A DNA stretch of 64,000 bases from Agromyces bracchium (GTDB lineage: Bacteria > Actinomycetota > Actinomycetes > Actinomycetales > Microbacteriaceae). Below the pieces are notes generated by a model. It searched no databases and had not been told where the DNA came from. It was given only the letters and a program-made list of their open reading frames with translations. The position numbers and the translations under genes are program-made. Where the stretch lies: positions 186,001 through 250,000 of the forward strand of contig NZ_WMLB01000006.1 of assembly GCF_009709675.1 (NCBI RefSeq), in the 5' to 3' direction. Positions 32,412 to 40,443 of the stretch are shown piece by piece (within the stretch, counting starts at the first letter, position 1; each line of letters opens with the position of its first letter).

Positions 32412-33596
32412 GTGACGACAGCGACCGAGGCGAGGACCGTCTCCCCCACCGACGAGCGGGATGCCGCCTCCGGATCCGTGGAACTCCAGCAGGTCATGAA
32501 GCGCTACGGCGACGCGATCGCGGTCGACGGCCTGTCGCTCACGATCCAGCCGGGCGAGTTCATCTCGCTGCTCGGCCCGTCGGGCTGCGGCAAGACCACG
32601 ACGCTGCGCATGATCGCCGGCTTCGAGCAGCCCGACGCGGGCGACATCCGCATCTCCGGACGATCCGTCCTGGGGGCGCCGCCCTACCGCCGCGACGTCA
32701 ACACCGTCTTCCAGGCGTACGCGCTCTTCCCGCACATGACCGTCGCCGAGAACGTCGCCTACGGCCTCCAGCAGCGCCGCACGCCGAAGGCCGAGGTCCG
32801 CCAGCGGGCCTCCGAGGCGCTCGACCTCGTGCAGATGCGCCGCTTCGCCGATCGCAAGCCCACGCAGCTCTCCGGCGGCCAGCAGCAGCGCGTCGCGCTC
32901 GCCCGCGCACTCGTCAACCGTCCCTCGGTGCTCCTCCTCGACGAGCCGCTCGGCGCGCTCGACCGGCAACTCCGCGAGGAGATGCAGCTCGAGCTGAAGC
33001 TGCTCCAGTCGCGGCTCGGCATCACGTTCGTCTTCGTCACGCACGACCAGGGCGAGGCCCTCTCGATGAGCGACCGCATCGCGATCATGCGCGACGGCCG
33101 CATCGAGCAGCTCGCCGACGCCGACACGATCTACGCCCGCCCGACCTCGGCGTACGTCGCCGCGTTCGTCGGCCAGCAGAACTTCTTCCACGGGACCGCC
33201 GTCGAGGGCGGTTCGGCGGTGGAGTCCGTGCACGGCCTCGTGCGAGGCATCCGCTCGGACCGTCTCGCACCGATCGCCGACGGCACGTCGGTGCAGGCCG
33301 CGGTGCGCCCCGAGTTCGTGCGCATCGAGGCGGATGCCGCGGCCGGCGCCCCGGCGACCGGCGCGAACCGCGTGCAGGGCACCCTGCTCGGCGTCTCGCA
33401 CCTCGGCGAGACCATGCAGTACCTCGTGCGCCTCGGCGACGACCAGAGCCTCATCGCCCGCCGCCCCACGCCGGAGGCCCCCGACCTCGCGGTCAGTTCG
33501 GCCGTCTCGTGCTCGTGGAGCGACGCGAGCGTGCAGGTCTTCCCCTCCGACGACGCGGCCGCCGCGGGCGGCTACGTCGCGCCGCCGACGCACTGA
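32412..33596 (+). CDS. potA: Spermidine/putrescine-type ABC transporter ATP-binding protein
   Basis: 394 residues. Walker A GPSGCGKTT, Q-loop VFQAYALFPHMTVAENVAYG, signature LSGGQQQR and Walker B VLLLDEPLGALD are intact, followed by a C-terminal TOBE-type regulatory region. This matches PotA of polyamine importers. GTG 32412 is chosen because GGAGG stands nine bases upstream. It heads an operon with the binding protein and two permeases. A palindromic operator overlaps the -35 element upstream. Confidence 0.93.
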   Translation: MTTATEARTVSPTDERDAASGSVELQQVMKRYGDAIAVDGLSLTIQPGEFISLLGPSGCGKTTTLRMIAGFEQPDAGDIRISGRSVLGAPPYRRDVNTVFQAYALFPHMTVAENVAYGLQQRRTPKAEVRQRASEALDLVQMRRFADRKPTQLSGGQQQRVALARALVNRPSVLLLDEPLGALDRQLREEMQLELKLLQSRLGITFVFVTHDQGEALSMSDRIAIMRDGRIEQLADADTIYARPTSAYVAAFVGQQNFFHGTAVEGGSAVESVHGLVRGIRSDRLAPIADGTSVQAAVRPEFVRIEADAAAGAPATGANRVQGTLLGVSHLGETMQYLVRLGDDQSLIARRPTPEAPDLAVSSAVSCSWSDASVQVFPSDDAAAAGGYVAPPTH

Positions 33597-33697
33597 CGCC
33601 GGAGCCGCAGCCCAACCCCGCGCGCCGAACAGCCGTACCCCGCACCGCCCCGACGCACCACCGAACCCAGCAATCCGCCCGACCCCCAAGGAGCGAC

Positions 33698-34885
33698 ATG
33701 GCCGAGAAGTCCACCCCCATCCGGATCCTCGCGAGCACCGAGCAGGTGCCGATCCTCCAGCGCGCGATCGACCGCCGCCGGTTCCTGAGCTTCGCCGCCG
33801 CCATGGGCGGCACCGCGTTCCTCGCCGCCTGCTCGTCGCCCGGCGGCGGCACGTCATCGGCGCCCGTCGCCACCGGCGGCGAGCTCGAGGGCTCGCTCAG
33901 CATCTACACCTGGGGCGACTACGACTCGCCCGACGTCGTGTCGTCGTTCACGGCGGACTTCGGCCCGAAGGTCACCTTCGACTCGTACGGCTCGAACGAG
34001 GAGCTCATCTCCAAGCTCGTCGCCGCGAAGGGCACGTCGGGGTACGACATCATCGTGCCGACGGGCGCGTTCATCCCGCAGATGATCGAGAACGGCATCA
34101 TCCAGAAGCTGAACAAGGACCTGCTGCCGAACATCGAGCACATGGACCCGGCCTTCCTCGGCCGCAGCTGGGACCCCGAGAACGAGTACTCGATCTGCAA
34201 GGCGTGGGGCACGACGGGCTTCGTCTACGACAAGACCGTCATCACGCGTGAGCTGAAGGACTGGAACGACTTCCTCGACGCCGCGCAGAACGAGGCGAGC
34301 GGCAAGACGAGCGTGCTCGACGACCCCGCCGAGGTCACGGGCCTCTACTACTGGGCGAACGGCATCGACTGGAACACCACCGACGAGGCCGAGATCGCCG
34401 CGTGCGAGGACTTCATCGTGAACACCCTCGCACCCCACATCTCGGCGTTCGACTCCTACCCGGGCGGCCAGGCGATCCCGCAGGCCACGCAGGTGCTCAT
34501 GCAGGCCTGGAACGGCGATGCCCGCATCGGCATCCTCGAGTCGCCCGACCCCGACCGCTGGCAGTGGGTGCTCGGCTCCCCCGCGACCGAGCTCTGGATG
34601 GACAACTGGGCGATCCCGGTCGGCGCTCCGCACCCCGAGGCCGCGCACGCGTTCATCGACTGGACGATGGTCCCCGAGAACCAGCTCCTCCAGGTCGACT
34701 ACATCGGCTACCACACGGGCGCCGCGGGCATCGAGGATGCCGCGAACGAGGCCGGCCTCGAGATGCTCGACCTGGTCTTCTTCACCGAGGAGCAGATCGC
34801 GACCATGAACGACGGCGAGGTCAACGAGGCCCAGCAGCGCAACGTCGACATCTGGAACAAGGCGAAGGCCGCCGCCGGTGCGTAG
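33698..34885 (+). CDS. potD: Spermidine/putrescine-type ABC transporter substrate-binding lipoprotein
   Basis: 395 residues. A signal with RRRFLSFAAAMGG (Tat-like) ends in LAAC for lipidation. The mature part resembles PotD/PotF: LSIYTWGDYDSPDVVSSF, GYDIIVPTGAFIPQMIENG, WGTTGFVYDK and LWMDNWAIPVGAPHPEAAH. It captures a polyamine or related cation outside the cell. A GGAG precedes ATG 33698. Its stop overlaps the first permease by 8 bp. Confidence 0.92.
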   Translation: MAEKSTPIRILASTEQVPILQRAIDRRRFLSFAAAMGGTAFLAACSSPGGGTSSAPVATGGELEGSLSIYTWGDYDSPDVVSSFTADFGPKVTFDSYGSNEELISKLVAAKGTSGYDIIVPTGAFIPQMIENGIIQKLNKDLLPNIEHMDPAFLGRSWDPENEYSICKAWGTTGFVYDKTVITRELKDWNDFLDAAQNEASGKTSVLDDPAEVTGLYYWANGIDWNTTDEAEIAACEDFIVNTLAPHISAFDSYPGGQAIPQATQVLMQAWNGDARIGILESPDPDRWQWVLGSPATELWMDNWAIPVGAPHPEAAHAFIDWTMVPENQLLQVDYIGYHTGAAGIEDAANEAGLEMLDLVFFTEEQIATMNDGEVNEAQQRNVDIWNKAKAAAGA

Positions 34886-35771
34886 TCTCCGCCTGCCGGG
34901 CTTCGCCCTCGCGATCCCCGCGTGGGCGTGGCTCGTCACCTTCTTCGTCGTACCGGTCGGTGCTGTGCTGTACTTCAGCTTCGGCTACAAGCCGGGCATC
35001 TTCGGCACCCACGCGACCGACGTGCTGTCGTTCGACCGGTACGCCGAGGCCCTCTCGCCGACCTTCTTCGAGGTGTTCATGAACACCCTGTGGGTCGGCA
35101 TCGCGGGCACCCTGCTGTGCCTGGCCATCGGCCTTCCGGTGGCCTACTGGATGGCGGTGAAGGCGCCCGCGAACCGCCGGGGCCTCCTCATCGCGCTCGT
35201 GATGGTGCCGTACTGGACCAACTTCCTCGTGCGCACCATCGGCTGGCAGATCATCCTCGCCCCCGAGGGGTGGATGTCGCAGCTGCTGCAGACCGTCGGC
35301 ATCACCGACGGCCCGCTCGAGATCCTCTACACGAGGGCGGCGGTGCTCATCGGCGTGGTCTACAACTACCTGCCGCTCATGATCCTGCCGCTGTTCGTCG
35401 CGTTCGACCGCGTCGGACCGGCGCTCCGCGAGGCGTCGAAGGACCTCGGCGCGAACCGCGTGGGCACGTTCCTCCGCGTGACCTTCCCGCTCGCGCGGCC
35501 CGGCATCATCGTCGGCCTGCTGCTCGTCTACATCCCGCTCATGGGCGACTACATCACGGCGACCGTGCTCGGCGGCGCGCAGGGCAACATGGTCGGCCAG
35601 CTCGTGGCGAGCCAGTTCCAGGCCGCGCAGAACTGGGCGCTCGGCTCGGCGATGGCCGTGCTGCTCATCCTCGTGATCATGGTCTCGGCGGCCGCGATCG
35701 GGCTCCTGCTGTGGCTCGTCTCGCTGCCCTTCCGCGCCCGCAACCGCGTCGTCCTGGAGGCCTCGGCATGA
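34878..35771 (+). CDS. potB: Polyamine ABC transporter permease (PotB-like)
   Basis: 297 residues with six membrane helices. The PotB-type N-terminal helix FALAIPAWAWLVTFFVVPVG and the coupling loop EASKDLGANRVGTFLRVTFP (EAA motif) are clear. It starts at GTG 34878 within the last codons of the binding-protein gene and its stop overlaps the next permease start as ATGA. It forms half of the importer channel. Confidence 0.94.
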   Translation: MRSLRLPGFALAIPAWAWLVTFFVVPVGAVLYFSFGYKPGIFGTHATDVLSFDRYAEALSPTFFEVFMNTLWVGIAGTLLCLAIGLPVAYWMAVKAPANRRGLLIALVMVPYWTNFLVRTIGWQIILAPEGWMSQLLQTVGITDGPLEILYTRAAVLIGVVYNYLPLMILPLFVAFDRVGPALREASKDLGANRVGTFLRVTFPLARPGIIVGLLLVYIPLMGDYITATVLGGAQGNMVGQLVASQFQAAQNWALGSAMAVLLILVIMVSAAAIGLLLWLVSLPFRARNRVVLEASA

Positions 35772-36706
35772 CCACCACCGCACCCGAGACGACCATGACG
35801 GATGCCGCGCCCGGCGCCGCCGAGGCATCCGCCGCCCGCACGCCCGACGCACCGGTCGCGCGCCGCGCGCGACGCTCGCCCGTCGACACCGGGCTGACGG
35901 TGTGGAGCGTGCTCGTCTTCCTGTTCCTGTTCGCGCCGATCATCGTGATCCTCGTGTACTCGTTCAACAACGGGCGCCTGCTCATCGCGTGGAACGAGTT
36001 CGGCTTCGAGCCGTACCGGGCGCTCTGGGAGAAGCCCGCGGTGCGGGACGCGGTCGCGGTGTCGCTGCGGACCGGTGCGATCGCGGCGGTGCTCGCGACA
36101 CTGCTCGGCACGCTGGCCGGCATCGCGCTCGCGCGAAAGCCCGGCAAGTGGGCGCTGTGGTTCATCGGGCTGCTGCTGCTCGTGTCGGTCACGCCCGAGA
36201 TCGTCGACGCCGTGGCGCTGCTGCCGTGGCTCGTGTTCCTCGGCCAGGATGCGGGGCTGTCGATCTTCAACGACGGCACCGTGCGACTCGTCGTCGGCCA
36301 CTCGCTGTTCTCGACCGCCGTCGTGACCTACATCGTGCGGGCCCGGCTCGTCGGGCTCGACGCACAGCTCGAGGAAGCCTCGGCCGACCTCTACGCCCGG
36401 CCGTTCACGACCTTCCGTCGCGTGACGCTGCCGCTCGCGATGCCCGCCGTGCTCGCCGGCCTGCTGCTGTCGTTCACGCTGAGCCTCGACAACACCGTCG
36501 TCGCGGCGTTCGTGCAGGTCTCGGGCTCCACGCCGTGGCCCGTGTACGTGCTGAGCGCGCTGCGCGGCGGCCTCCGCCCCGAGATCGCGGCGGTCTCGAC
36601 CGTGATGCTGCTGCTCACGCTCGCGGCGCTCGCCCTCGTCGCGGTCGTGCTGAAGCGCGCCGGCGACTCGGCGACGCAGATCGCCCGCACGATGTCGGGC
36701 GGCTGA
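35768..36706 (+). CDS. potC: Polyamine ABC transporter permease (PotC-like)
   Basis: 312 residues. A 40-residue Ala/Thr/Pro-rich cytoplasmic N-terminus precedes six membrane helices. VLVFLFLFAPIIVILVYSFN is the typical PotC first helix and EASADLYARPFTTFRRVTLP is the EAA coupling loop. The ATG lies in a 4-bp overlap with the PotB-like stop. It completes the PotABCD-type importer; an amidohydrolase follows after 119 bp with a dispersed repeat in between. Confidence 0.94.
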   Translation: MTTTAPETTMTDAAPGAAEASAARTPDAPVARRARRSPVDTGLTVWSVLVFLFLFAPIIVILVYSFNNGRLLIAWNEFGFEPYRALWEKPAVRDAVAVSLRTGAIAAVLATLLGTLAGIALARKPGKWALWFIGLLLLVSVTPEIVDAVALLPWLVFLGQDAGLSIFNDGTVRLVVGHSLFSTAVVTYIVRARLVGLDAQLEEASADLYARPFTTFRRVTLPLAMPAVLAGLLLSFTLSLDNTVVAAFVQVSGSTPWPVYVLSALRGGLRPEIAAVSTVMLLLTLAALALVAVVLKRAGDSATQIARTMSGG

Positions 36707-36765
36707 AGCTCCGCGCGGCCGCGGTCCGACCCGAACGCCGCGGCCGCGCGGCATCCGCCCGTCTT

Positions 36766-36800
36766 CGGTGGTCGAGTAGGCCGCAGGCCGTATCGAGACC
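36766..36800. repeat. Dispersed inverted repeat, copy 3
   Basis: CGGTGGTCGAGTAGGCC followed by GCAGGCCGTATCGAGACC, a single element of the same family, between the polyamine permease and the amidohydrolase. Confidence 0.7.
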
Positions 36801-36825
36801 CCGCACACACGAAAGGACCCCTCCC

Positions 36826-38502
36826 ATGACCCACGCCGACCTCGTCTTCACCGGTGGTCCCGTCTTCACGGCCGACGCGGTCCGGTCGCGCGCGAGCGCG
36901 GTCGCCGTGCGCGGTGGTCGCATCGTCGCGGTCGGATCGGACGACGACGTCCGCGACCTGGTCGGCTCGTCGACGGAGGTCGTCGACCTGCGCGGGCGGC
37001 TGCTCGTGCCCGGCTTCCAGGACGCGCACGTCCACCCGGTCTGGGGCGGCCTCGACCTCATGCGGTGCGACCTCGCCGAACTGTCGACGCAGGATGAGTA
37101 CCTGTCGCGCATCGCCCAGTACTCGGCCGCGCACCGCGACGACGAGTGGGTGCTTGGCGGCGGATGGTCCATGTCGGCGTTCCCCGGCGGAACGCCGACC
37201 GCCGCGGCGCTCGACCGGGTCGTGCCCGATCGCCCGGCGTTCCTGCCCAACCGCGACGGGCACGGCGCGTGGGTGAACTCGGCCGCGCTGCGACTCGCCG
37301 GCATCGACCGCGACACCCCCGACCCCGCCGACGGCCGGATCGAGCGCGACGCCGACGGCAACCCCAGCGGCACGCTCCACGAGGGCGCGATGTCGCTCGT
37401 GAACCGCCTGCTCCCCGAGACGAGCCTCGAGACGCTCACCGAGGCCGTGCTGCTCGGCCAGCAGTACCTGCACTCGTACGGCGTGACCGCCTGGCAGGAC
37501 GCGATCGTCGGCACCTACGGCGACGCGGGCGACCCCGGGCCCGCGTACGTCGCGGCCGCGAACGCGGGCAAGCTCACCGGCCGGGTCGTCGGCGCGATCT
37601 GGTGGGACCGCACGCGCGGGATCGAGCAGATCCCCGACCTCGTCGCCAAGCGCGACGCGTACCGCGCCGGCCGGTTCGCCGCGACGAGCATCAAGATCAT
37701 GCAGGACGGCGTCGCCGAGAACTTCACGGCCTCGATGCTGGAGCCCTACTGCGACGGCCACGGGCACTTCACCGACAACTCGGGCATCTCGTTCGTCGAC
37801 CCCGCCGTGCTGAACCCCGCCGCCGCCGAACTCGACCGACTCGGCTTCCAGCTGCACTTCCACGCCATCGGCGACCGCGCGGTGCGCGAGTGCCTCGACG
37901 CCGTCGAGCACACCATCGCCGCGAACGGGCGAAGCGACCACCGCCACCACATCGCGCACATCCAGGTCGTGCACCCCGAGGACATCCCGCGGTTCCGCGA
38001 GCTCGGCGTCGCCGCGAACATGCAGTCGCTCTGGGCGGCGCTCGAGCCGCAGATGGTCGAGCTGACGCTCCCCTTCCTCGGCGACCCGCGCAGCGCCTGG
38101 CAGTACCCGTTCGGCGACCTGCTCCGCTCGGGCGCGGTGCTCGCGGCGGGCAGCGACTGGTCGGTCTCGACGCCCGACCCGCTCGCCGCCATCCACACGG
38201 CGGTCAACCGGAAATCGGCGCCCGCGTACGCCGAGGGCGACTACGAGGCGTTCCTGCCCGAGCAGGCCATCGACCTCGCGACCTCGCTCACGGCGTACAC
38301 CGCCGGCTCGGCGTGGGTGAACCACCTCGACGACGTCACCGGAACGATCCAGGTGGGCAAGTACGCCGACCTCGTGGTGCTCGATCGCGATCCCTTCGCG
38401 GGCCCGGCGTCGGAGATCGGCGCGACGCGCGTCGAGCAGACGTTCGTCGAGGGTGAGCGCGTGTACGCGGCGGATGACGCGGGGGCGGTGCGCGCGGCCT
38501 GA
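36826..38502 (+). CDS. Amidohydrolase family protein (YtcJ-like)
   Basis: 558 residues. VVDLRGRLLVPGFQDAHVHP has the HxH metal pair; SIKIMQDGVAENFTA carries a conserved Lys; LHFHAIGDRAVRECL and HHIAHIQVVHPEDIPRF provide further metal His; LAAGSDWSVSTPDPL contains the catalytic Asp; and IQVGKYADLVVLDRDPF closes the fold. These define the YtcJ/NfdA-type metal-dependent amidases. It lies downstream of the polyamine importer and could release amines from N-acylated or formylated substrates, but no substrate can be assigned. ATG 36826 has GAAAGGA eleven bases upstream. Confidence 0.9.
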   Translation: MTHADLVFTGGPVFTADAVRSRASAVAVRGGRIVAVGSDDDVRDLVGSSTEVVDLRGRLLVPGFQDAHVHPVWGGLDLMRCDLAELSTQDEYLSRIAQYSAAHRDDEWVLGGGWSMSAFPGGTPTAAALDRVVPDRPAFLPNRDGHGAWVNSAALRLAGIDRDTPDPADGRIERDADGNPSGTLHEGAMSLVNRLLPETSLETLTEAVLLGQQYLHSYGVTAWQDAIVGTYGDAGDPGPAYVAAANAGKLTGRVVGAIWWDRTRGIEQIPDLVAKRDAYRAGRFAATSIKIMQDGVAENFTASMLEPYCDGHGHFTDNSGISFVDPAVLNPAAAELDRLGFQLHFHAIGDRAVRECLDAVEHTIAANGRSDHRHHIAHIQVVHPEDIPRFRELGVAANMQSLWAALEPQMVELTLPFLGDPRSAWQYPFGDLLRSGAVLAAGSDWSVSTPDPLAAIHTAVNRKSAPAYAEGDYEAFLPEQAIDLATSLTAYTAGSAWVNHLDDVTGTIQVGKYADLVVLDRDPFAGPASEIGATRVEQTFVEGERVYAADDAGAVRAA

Positions 38503-38519
38503 GCGCCGGTCCCGCTTCG

Positions 38520-39167
38520 TCAGGCGCCGAGTTGCGCTCGCACGGCGTCGTCGAAGCCGTCGACCTCGAGGGTCCAGTCCGGGCGGACGAAGCGATCGCG
38601 CTCGAGCCGCAGCAGCACCTCGCGCTCGACGTGCTTTGCCCGGGAGACGACGCGCTTCTCGCCGTTCTCGACGTAGCCGAGGCGGCGCGAGACCCCGAGT
38701 GAGGCCGCGTTCCAGTCGATCGCTCCCGACTCGGCGACCTCGGCGCCGAGGTGGTCGAAGCAGAACGCGAGGACGGCCGCGCGCATCTCGATGCCCAGGC
38801 CGACGCCTTGGCGCGATGCAGTGAGCCACGAGCCCGTCGACACGGTGCGGAGCGTGGCGAACCGCGTCGCGCGCACGTCCTGGACGCCGACCGGGACGCC
38901 GTCCTCGATCACCGCGAACAGCAGCGTCCAGTCGTCCGGAGTCGTGCCGACGCGCTCGCGCCAGACGTGTCGTGCGAGCTCGCGACTGATCACGTCCGGT
39001 GCCTGGTCCGTCCACGGGAACGCGAACGGCATGACCGCGGGGTCGTGGATGCCGCTGAGCGCTGCGTCGGCGAGCGCGTCGAGGTCGTCGTCGCGCACGA
39101 GGCGGAGTTCCAGCCGGGGCGTGCGCAGGGTCAGGCCGAAGAGCGGCCACGCGTCGACGAGGTGCAT
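38520..39167 (-). CDS. GNAT family N-acetyltransferase (RimJ/RimL type)
   Basis: 215 residues. The N-terminal LRTPRLELRLVRDDDLDALA is the RimJ/RimL hallmark, with SWLTASRQGVGLGIEMRAAV as the acetyl-CoA loop and WNAASLGVSRRLGYVENGEK at the C-terminus. It acetylates a protein N-terminus or small molecule; the substrate is unknown. It ends 18 bp from the convergent amidohydrolase stop. Confidence 0.88.
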   Translation of the reverse strand: MHLVDAWPLFGLTLRTPRLELRLVRDDDLDALADAALSGIHDPAVMPFAFPWTDQAPDVISRELARHVWRERVGTTPDDWTLLFAVIEDGVPVGVQDVRATRFATLRTVSTGSWLTASRQGVGLGIEMRAAVLAFCFDHLGAEVAESGAIDWNAASLGVSRRLGYVENGEKRVVSRAKHVEREVLLRLERDRFVRPDWTLEVDGFDDAVRAQLGA

Positions 39168-39202
39168 GGCACGACGATAGTCATGTCGAACCCGCGGCGA
39201 CC

Positions 39203-39670
39203 TCAGCCCTCGCAGGCCGCCTGGAGTTCGCCGACCGCCGAGGCGAGGGTGCTGAGTCCGGCCTGCAGGGTGACCGGGTCGGCCGTCGTCGGGTCCTGTG
39301 CCGCAGCGCGGGCCTGGTCGAAGAACGACGTCGCCGCGTCCGCGGCCTCCTCGGCCGACGGCTCGAGCTCCGGATTCGTGACTGCGGTGGTCGCTGCGAC
39401 GATCGCGGACTCGACCTCGTCCATCGTGGCGATCGCCGCCTCGGGGTCGTTGACGAGGTCGCTCTGGAGCGCGGTCCCGTCCACCGCGGAGAGCTCGTCG
39501 AGACCGGTGCGGAGTTCCGTGCACGCCTCGTCGACCGTCTGGTCGGAGCCGGCCGACGTTCCGGCCGATTCGGACGGGGCCGTCCCGCCGCCGGGCCCTC
39601 CGGTGCAGCCGGCGAGCAGGAGCATCGCGATCGCCGGGACGGCGAGCGCGGTGGTGGTGCGCAGGGTCAT
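39203..39670 (-). CDS. Small lipoprotein of unknown function
   Basis: 155 residues. A signal peptide ends in LLLAGC for lipidation near residue 22, followed by a Gly/Ser/Thr-rich linker and an all-helical, Ala- and acid-rich domain with two cysteines (EACTELRTG and LQAACEG), which may pair. No family assignment is certain. It lies just downstream of the response regulator of the two-component operon (105 bp gap) and may be a target or accessory of it. Confidence 0.8.
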   Translation of the reverse strand: MTLRTTTALAVPAIAMLLLAGCTGGPGGGTAPSESAGTSAGSDQTVDEACTELRTGLDELSAVDGTALQSDLVNDPEAAIATMDEVESAIVAATTAVTNPELEPSAEEAADAATSFFDQARAAAQDPTTADPVTLQAGLSTLASAVGELQAACEG

Positions 39671-39774
39671 GTTCGGGTCCTCTGTTCGATTCCGCGGCGG
39701 CGGCGGACCCGGTACAGCCTGCCACGGCCCGATCGGTCGGTGCACGGGCTCCCAGCAACTTCTGATCGACCCGG

Positions 39775-40443
39775 TCACGGCGCGACGTCGCGACCGACTC
39801 CGGCGTCGCGCGCGAGCGCGATGGCCTCGTCGCGGTCGGCGACGTGGAGCTTGGTGAAGATGTTGGAGATGTGGTTCCGCACCGTCTTCGGGCTCACGTA
39901 GAGTTCGCGCGCGATCTCCTGGTTGCGGGCCCCCGACGCGATCAGGTCCAGGACCTCCCGCTCGCGTGCGGTCAGCGTTGGGAACGCCTCGGCCGCCGGG
40001 CCGCCCGGCCGCTCCGCGGAGAAGTAGGCGAGCACCCGGCCCGCGATGCCCGAACCGAACACGGCGTCGCCCGCAGCCACGGCCCGGGTCGCCCGCACGA
40101 TCTCCTCGGGCGTCGCGCCCTTCAGCAGGTACCCCCGCGCGCCCGCCCGCATCGCGGCGAAGACCGCGTCCTGGTCCTCGATCATCGTGAGGACGAGCAC
40201 CGCCATGTGCGGGCTCACCCGCACGATCGCGCGTGTCGCCTCGATCCCGCTCAGGGTGGGAAGGTTCACGTCCATGAGCACGACGTCGGGCTGCAACCGC
40301 TCCGCCTCCCGCACGGCCTCGGGTCCGTCCGCGGCGGCGCCCACGACCTCGAGCGCGGGCGCCTCGGCGAAGACGCCGACGAGCCCCTCCCGATAGACCG
40401 GGTGGTCGTCCACGACGAGCACGCGGAGCCGCTCCTCGGTCAT
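39775..40443 (-). CDS. NarL/LuxR family response regulator
   Basis: 222 residues. The receiver has LRVLVVDDHPVYREGL, VVLMDVNLPTLSG with the phospho-acceptor Asp and YLLKGATPEE with the conserved Lys. The C-terminal helix-turn-helix has LTAREREVLDLIASGARNQE and LYVSPKTVRNHISNIFTKLH. The ATG at 40443 overlaps the stop of the adjacent sensor kinase by 4 bp, so they form a cognate pair. Regulated genes are unknown. Confidence 0.95.
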   Translation of the reverse strand: MTEERLRVLVVDDHPVYREGLVGVFAEAPALEVVGAAADGPEAVREAERLQPDVVLMDVNLPTLSGIEATRAIVRVSPHMAVLVLTMIEDQDAVFAAMRAGARGYLLKGATPEEIVRATRAVAAGDAVFGSGIAGRVLAYFSAERPGGPAAEAFPTLTAREREVLDLIASGARNQEIARELYVSPKTVRNHISNIFTKLHVADRDEAIALARDAGVGRDVAP